A DNA stretch of 64,000 nucleotides from Hydnum rufescens UP504 (lineage: Eukaryota; Basidiomycota; Agaricomycetes; Cantharellales; Hydnaceae). Where the stretch lies: assembly GCA_014904985.1 (NCBI GenBank), contig MU128979.1:186813-250812 (forward strand), in the 5' to 3' direction. The notes below the pieces were generated by a model that made no database searches, was not told where the DNA came from, and saw only the letters and a list, made by a program, of their open reading frames with translations. Shown here one piece after another: positions 59,231 to 64,000 of the stretch; position 1 is the stretch's first letter, and each line of letters begins with the position of its first letter. The translations under genes and the position numbers were made by a program.

Positions 59231-59473
59231 CGGGTCCGTGGGTCCAGAATGAAGGCCAGGCACAGTCCGCATCATTACATAATCACAATTCTTCGCCCTT
59301 AAGGCAAAGGAACAATGTGGAATGGTGGGTTTCGGATGTGTAGAATTTGGATTGTTTCTCCAGTGAATGACAATGTGAAAATTAAGGATCAGATGGACAA
59401 TCAATTCATTTGTTTGGTTGGAAAATCGGCCTCGGATAGTGTTTCTATGGTGTAGGGATTTATCCCTCCAACA
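58926..59473 (-). repeat. LTR-B fragment
   Basis: It matches the start side of the LTR-B copy at 46258-46953, including GTAGGGATTTATCCCTCCAA at its right end. It is cut at the left by LTR-A copy A3. Confidence 0.65.
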
Positions 59474-60261
59474 CCACAACTCACACTACCTGGCACTATG
59501 TGTAGGAGAATTTGGTGTATTCTATCCCGACATCGAAAATGACACCGATCACTTCTATTATGCCTACTTAAGCCAAATCCGAATCAAGGACCTCAGTTCA
59601 GATGGTCACCTTCTTGTTTGAATCCACCTCATCCTCGTAGTATTTGGCGAAATGGATGACAAGTGCCCATACCCATACTTCACCCACACAATCCCCATCA
59701 TCATTTGATCCTCTATGAAATAAAACACCACCTCTGCCTGCACCCTGATGACATTGATGTATGAGAAGATGACAGCAAAATATGAGTGGAAGCAACCCTG
59801 CTGATCAATGAAGGAATCCGAATCCATGGAAAGCCTAAGTGAAATTAAAATGGACACATGGTCATTGGTCTATGGATGCAAAAGTGACATAAAAGCAAAT
59901 CGAACGACTATCCTCAAGGCACGAATCAAAAAGTGTTGACCATGCCATTGGAACTTCACACAATTATATATCGGCAATTCAATTACCCATACCCTGAACC
60001 ATTCACCCATCTCAAACCCCACATGATTATCCGCTATTATCCAAATCCCCAAGTTGCATTTGATGGCATTATAAAGACAAAAAGAGTCAAATGGACAACA
60101 TATGAGTTTGGAGAACCACATGATAATCAACCCTCAATACGCCATGATCTCAAAATCAAATTTGCTCTTCTCCTCCGTGTTCCAGAAAACATGATTGTGC
60201 CCCATCAAACCTTCTCCACAGATGCTCTTGACCTCCACCCTAACAATATCATCCAAAGTGG
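59474..60261 (+). pseudogene. unrecognised gene fragment cut by a TIR element
   Basis: Two plus-strand stretches read like protein: 59474-59621 (LCVGEFGVFYPDIENDTDHF, LSQIRIKDLSSDG) and 59933-60261 (IYRQFNYPYPEPFTHLKPHM, IIRYYPNPQ, HDLKIKFALLLRVPENMIVP). The second runs without stop to the edge of the element at 60262. A stop follows the first stretch at 59619-59621. I do not recognise the family. Confidence 0.4.
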
Positions 60262-60411
60262 CAGGCCACCTTGTAGTCTAGATGTATCAAATATGGTAAG
60301 TTACCATAGTTAATTGATATATCAACATGGTAACTTGCCACAGTGGTAACTTACCATAACTGATACATCAGATATGTACAGCCCCTAATGCTTCAAAAGA
60401 AATGTTGCATT

Positions 60412-60497
60412 TGGTAGGGTTTGAACCTGCATCCCCTTAACAGGGATGTGTAACCAGACTCAAAGTGCCATTTTAACCATTAGGCTAGCACCACCCT
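60412..60497 (-). other. tRNA-Ser-like sequence in left TIR
   Basis: On the minus strand: A-box-like TAGCCTAATGGTTAAAATGG, a TGA at the anticodon position, a variable-arm-like ATCCC...GGGGAT hairpin, and B-box-like GGTTCAAACCC (CG lost). The long variable arm marks a class II (Ser/Leu) tRNA. Probably a relic or SINE trapped in the TIR. Confidence 0.5.
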
Positions 60498-60672
60498 ATG
60501 ACACAACCTCTAATTAGTGCTATAATATCCACTTTTTGTGATTATGTAAGCAAAAAATTAATTGTAGCCCTGGTCCCCCTGAGTATGGTGGCAGTGACAA
60601 AACCTGTGTAGGTGCCTTAGCTGTGGAGAAAAATGCAAAATACTTTCCCAGACACGAGTCTTTTTGTAATTT

Positions 60673-60905
60673 AAAAAAAAAAAAAACTCCAACCATCCAA
60701 CCTCCAACCTCCAACCTCCAACCTCCAACCCCCAACCACCTAACCACCCAACCCCATACCATACCATACCATATCATACCATACCATACCATACCATACC
60801 ATACCATAACCATGATATCCTCCATCCCATACCCCCATACCCAACCAACTCCAACCCCATACCATACCCCACACCCCTTCCTAACCCCATACCACCCATA
60901 CACAC
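60673..60905. repeat. A run plus CCAACCT and CCATA microsatellites
   Basis: A14 at 60673-60686, CCAACCT repeats at about 60693-60735, CCATA repeats at 60754-60810, then degenerate C/A-rich repeats. This is the spacer between the inverted arms. Confidence 0.9.
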
Positions 60906-61018
60906 CTTACACACCCCCCATGCCCCATACCATCCACCACTTATGTTGATCCAATAATATTTTCTAAGTCCACAAGTCAGTGAGGGTACTTATAGAACTC
61001 ATAAGAGGAAGTTTCATA

Positions 61019-61105
61019 GAGGGTGGTGTGCCCTAGTGGTTAAAGTGCACCTTGAGGCTGCTGACAAATCCCTGTTGTGGGGATGCAGGTTCAAATCTCA
61101 CAAAG
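61019..61105 (+). other. tRNA-Ser-like sequence in right TIR
   Basis: TGCCCTAGTGGTTAAAGTGC (A box and D arm, GTGC/GCAC stem), ACCTTGAGG (TGA at the anticodon position), ATCCCTGTTGTGGGGAT (long variable arm) and GGTTCAAATCTC (B box). Acceptor and T stems pair poorly, so I do not call it a functional tRNA gene. Confidence 0.5.
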
Positions 61106-61353
61106 TACAACATTTCTTTTGAACCACAGGGGCTGTGTCTGATGTATCAGTTATGGTAAGTTACCACTGTGGCAAGTTACCATGTTGATGTATCAATTAA
61201 CTGTGGTAACTTACCACAGTTGATATATCAACACTACAGCCTGTGGTGGACATGGTGGTTCTACATGAGGAGGCATGATCAGAGCTCAATCATATAACTG
61301 TGGAAAAAGGCAAACAACATTGCAAGGGGCTGCAATTAAAAGTGTTCACCATC

Positions 61354-62970
61354 TGTGGAAGATAAAAACATCCAGTATCAGAAAACATGAAATCACACCA
61401 CTCCCAGCTTTGGACAATCACATGACCAATTACAAAATCAATTACAGCTATGTGTGGAAATCGAATTCATTCTATAACTCTGTCAGTTTTGATCAGAGAG
61501 GTACGCCCATATAACGCTTAGAAAGCTATGATTCACACCTTTCGAACGGTACTAAACACAAGTTGAACAGACCAAAACTGCACTCTCCAGGCCAATTTTA
61601 CTACCAAAATCTGGGATTTCCAGTAAAAAATGAATTTCTCCACCAGTTCACATTCAATCCTCTCGGAACAACTGTGCCTAGAAAGATATAAAAAATCCAC
61701 ATCCAACAGTACCAAGCGCGTGAAGAACAGATCAAAACTGAACTCTACAGAACAATATTACTATCAGAATCAACACCCATCAGTAAAAAATGAATTTCTC
61801 TGTCAGTTTACACCAGATCTGCTTGGAACCACCGCACCCAGAAAGCTGTTAAAAATCCACATCGAATGATACCAAGAGTGTCTATAATGGATGCAAACTG
61901 CTGTTTCTGCATCAAATCCCATCCCATGCACTTGTCCCCATTATCAACCAACAACAAAACACCTTAACCATTGGACTATGCTCAAATTAATCTCCAAAAC
62001 CTGGAGATATCCTTTCATTTCGCCTCCAGAATGCTCCACATGGTCAGTGACCTCATGCTCCAAGCATTCCACATGCTCAGCAAATTGGTGACATCACCCC
62101 CCCTCATGATTCCTTTTGTTCTCCTTATGAATGACATCACTATGACATCACCCCTCATGATTCCTTTTGTTCTCCTTATGCATGACTCAGCTATGACTGC
62201 ATTATTACATCATCTTGTTATTTTTCTTTTGTTCTCACCTATGACTCACATATGACTCACCCATGGGGGAGTCATATTTCTTAAACACAGCCACCTTCAG
62301 AAAGGTATAAAAGCTGGTAGATTTCCTGTATCCCCACACAATCATCTCCTCTCTGGAAATCATCACTGTCAACCACTGTCAACTTTTCTGCTTGCCTCTA
62401 AAGAACAGTCTATCTATAAGCCATCTGGAGCTAAGTCATCTTCAAGGTTGTTGAGACAAAGCCACTGGAAGCCCTCTACACAAATGACTAAAGCCAAGGA
62501 TAGTTGCAGGACCTAAGGTTAGAGTTGCTGGACATCCAAGGAAAAGTGAGCATAACGAAATATGTATCAGGTTCTGAAGAAAGAAGAAAGAAACATACTA
62601 ACAAGACTAACCAAGCACTGACCAGTATATAACCCATAGATATCTGCATTTTGACCAGGAGAACATAAACAAGAATACACAAATATCAGTAAACAGACCA
62701 ACACAACACAAACAACATATAAGCCTTTCCACAAGCATCCCCTACATATAAGCCTTTCTACAAGCATCCCAAACGATATATCATTGACTACAGCTAGTCC
62801 ATATCCCTTCCTATTCTCCACTGAACACCATACACATCTTGCAGAGTGTGATCAACCATTGAAGCAAACCAGCCCAATGAATAACAACAGAAATACAGTC
62901 TCCCATCTACACACTGGCTGAACCAGATTTTGATTTGACAGTCATTGGAGCTACCAACCCTTCTTCTATA
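61354..62970 (+). mobile_element. LTR-A copy A4, directly next to Tc1 transposase
   Basis: It starts TGTGGAAGATAAAAAC and ends CTTCTTCTATA (1617 bp), same orientation as A1. Flanks CATC/CTGG do not match. It contains TATAAAAG (62306-62313). Its CG content is intermediate. Its right end touches the Tc1 frame, whose N-terminal helix-turn-helix is missing, so this insertion probably split that transposase. Confidence 0.75.
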
Positions 62971-63852
62971 CTGGTCCAAACACTGCCCCCATGTTTCCAA
63001 GTCCTCTGGTGGTCATCCATCAAAGCTTTCCCCCACTGATGTCTGCCATGCCATCCATCTTATCCACACTGGGAAGGCTACCACTGCCACCCAAGTTGCC
63101 CATTCCCTCCAATCCATCACCAACCAGTCACTCTCCAATGAACCAGTTCACTGCCATCTGAAGAGTGCTGGTTTAAAGGCTGTGGTGAAGAAGAAATGCC
63201 CCCTGCTCTCCCAGCACCACAAGCATGAGAGATTGGACTTTTCCCTAAGCCATAAGGACTGGACTGTGGATGACTGGAAGCATGTTGTGTGGTCTGATGA
63301 GACCAAAATTAATCACCTGGGCTCTGATGGGCAAAAATGGTGTGGAAAAAGGCTGGGGAGGGCCTCTCTGATGATCTGGTGGAAGGGACTCTGAAGTTTG
63401 GTGGTGGTTCCTTGATGATGTGGGGGTGTATGACATGGGAGGGGCCTGGATATGCATGCAAGATTGATGGCAAGATGGATGCCAACCTCTACTGCCAAAT
63501 TCTGGAGGATGAACTCCAAGGATCCCTTGAATTTTACAACAAATCACCTGGTGATGTGGTTTTCCAGTAGGACAATGACCCCAAACACACCAGCAAAATG
63601 GCCCAAGCCTGGTTCAAAGACCATGGTTTCAATGTCATGAAGTGGCCTGCCCAGTCCCCAGACCTCAATCCAATTGAACACCTCTGGCATCACACAAAAA
63701 CAAAGCTTGGAGGATATGAAGAACCCCCCAAAGGCATCCATGAGCTATGGGAGTGAGTAGAGGCAGAGTGGGAGAAGATTGAAGCAGGGGTGTGTCAAAA
63801 TTTGATAGAAAGTATGCCTAGGAGTGTCAGAGTTTGTCTGTTTCCCGGTTAA
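62971..63852 (+). pseudogene. Tc1/mariner transposase, N-terminally cut, decayed
   Basis: This is a DDE transposase of the Tc1 group. Visible in order: a linker SKSSGGHPSKLSPTD, a second helix-turn-helix (GKATTATQVAHSL), HKDWTVDDWKHVVWSDETK with the first Asp, LVEGTLKFGGGSLMMWG, the DNDPKHTS motif with the second Asp, and SPDLNPIEHLW with the third acidic site. Defects: a frame change near the A runs at 63335-63355, TAG at 63568-63570 directly before DND (CAG to TAG), TGA at 63754-63756 in LWE*VE (CGA to TGA), and loss of the first helix-turn-helix at the LTR-A junction. The 54 bp left of the LTR (61300-61353) may hold part of the missing N-terminus. Confidence 0.9.
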
Positions 63853-64000
63853 TTCCGGATTTGTTTCCAGTTTGTTTCCAGTTTTGGTTCTGGCCTGTTT
63901 CTGATTTGCCCCCATCTCCATTTCATTCCCCCTTCATTTCCACATTTCCTTTACTTCCAGTTCCCACACACTTACCCCTGGCCCTGTCCCTGTCCCCTCC
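63853..64000. other. T/C-rich tail at window edge
   Basis: Pyrimidine-rich sequence after the transposase stop codon; the right terminal repeat of the Tc1 element was not recognised inside the window. Confidence 0.4.

Larger units (their letters stand above)
60262..61243. mobile_element. 982-bp TIR element with inverted arms of about 220 bp
   Basis: 60262-60510 and 61010-61243 are inverted copies (roughly 80 percent alike by eye): TATCAAATATGGTAAGTTACC on the left pairs with GGTAACTTACCACAGTTGAT on the right. Each arm contains a tRNA-like sequence. The left end CAGGCCACCTTGTAG matches the element at 54358. Exact boundaries and target duplication are uncertain. Confidence 0.7.

Noticed and set aside
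60412..61105. Functional tRNA-Ser genes
   Set aside because: The A/B boxes and variable arm fit, but acceptor and T stems pair poorly and the B-box CG is lost.

Overview
The window looks like nuclear DNA of a filamentous basidiomycete, most likely an Agaricomycete. The reasons are a KDZ-superfamily transposase with a CxC cysteine motif, a decayed FunK1-type fungal kinase gene, short (about 45-90 nt) GT-AG introns, and a mix of Tc1/mariner, PIF/Harbinger, Copia and LTR debris. Nothing is bacterial: there are no operons, rRNA genes or CRISPR arrays. Almost the whole window is transposon-derived, and most of it is strongly depleted of CG dinucleotides, with TG/CA in their place. This is what long-term cytosine methylation and deamination would leave.

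Region 1 (1-22,047) holds the most striking object: a 15,575-bp composite DNA transposon at 1862-17436. It has 20-bp terminal inverted repeats (17/20 matching), a perfect 8-bp target duplication (CCAACTTT) and the palindrome TTGGGCCCAA clustered inside both ends. It interrupts an older, CG-poor multi-exon gene whose reading frame can be joined across the insertion. Inside, in order: a KDZ transposase (minus strand), 79-bp and 172-bp tandem arrays, an intact 174-aa GRF-zinc-finger/coiled-coil gene (plus), a 142-aa unknown gene (minus), and two large unknown genes (plus), one with an SR-rich minisatellite and one transcription-factor-like. The transposase and three of the four cargo genes carry premature stops. 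Most are TGA codons explained by CGA to TGA changes, and the transposase also has an Asp to Asn change at a conserved Asp, again in a former CpG.

Region 2 (22,048-44,328) is CG-poor repeat sediment: an interspersed hairpin-rich repeat of about 230 bp, LTR-type elements, a tRNA-like sequence, a five-copy satellite of about 170 bp, a hAT-like non-autonomous element with a perfect 8-bp target duplication, foldback hairpins, a Copia fragment, and a PIF/Harbinger element with its Myb/SANT partner (plus) and DDE transposase (minus) arranged convergently, both decayed.

Region 3 (44,329-64,000) holds more copies of the same LTR family (A), one containing a nested second LTR family (B), a second hAT-like copy inside a minisatellite, a FunK1 pseudogene, two related TIR elements (one containing an 88-bp-arm perfect palindrome, one carrying tRNA-Ser-like sequences in its inverted repeats), and a Tc1/mariner transposase pseudogene at the right edge abutting an LTR-A copy.

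The window can be read as a stratigraphy. Deeply decayed layers (17-55 kb) were later hit by younger elements (the KDZ composite; LTR-A copies at 55.5-58.9 kb) that keep many CG sites but already show point decay of the same kind. Except for the GRF gene, I see no gene I would call clearly intact.
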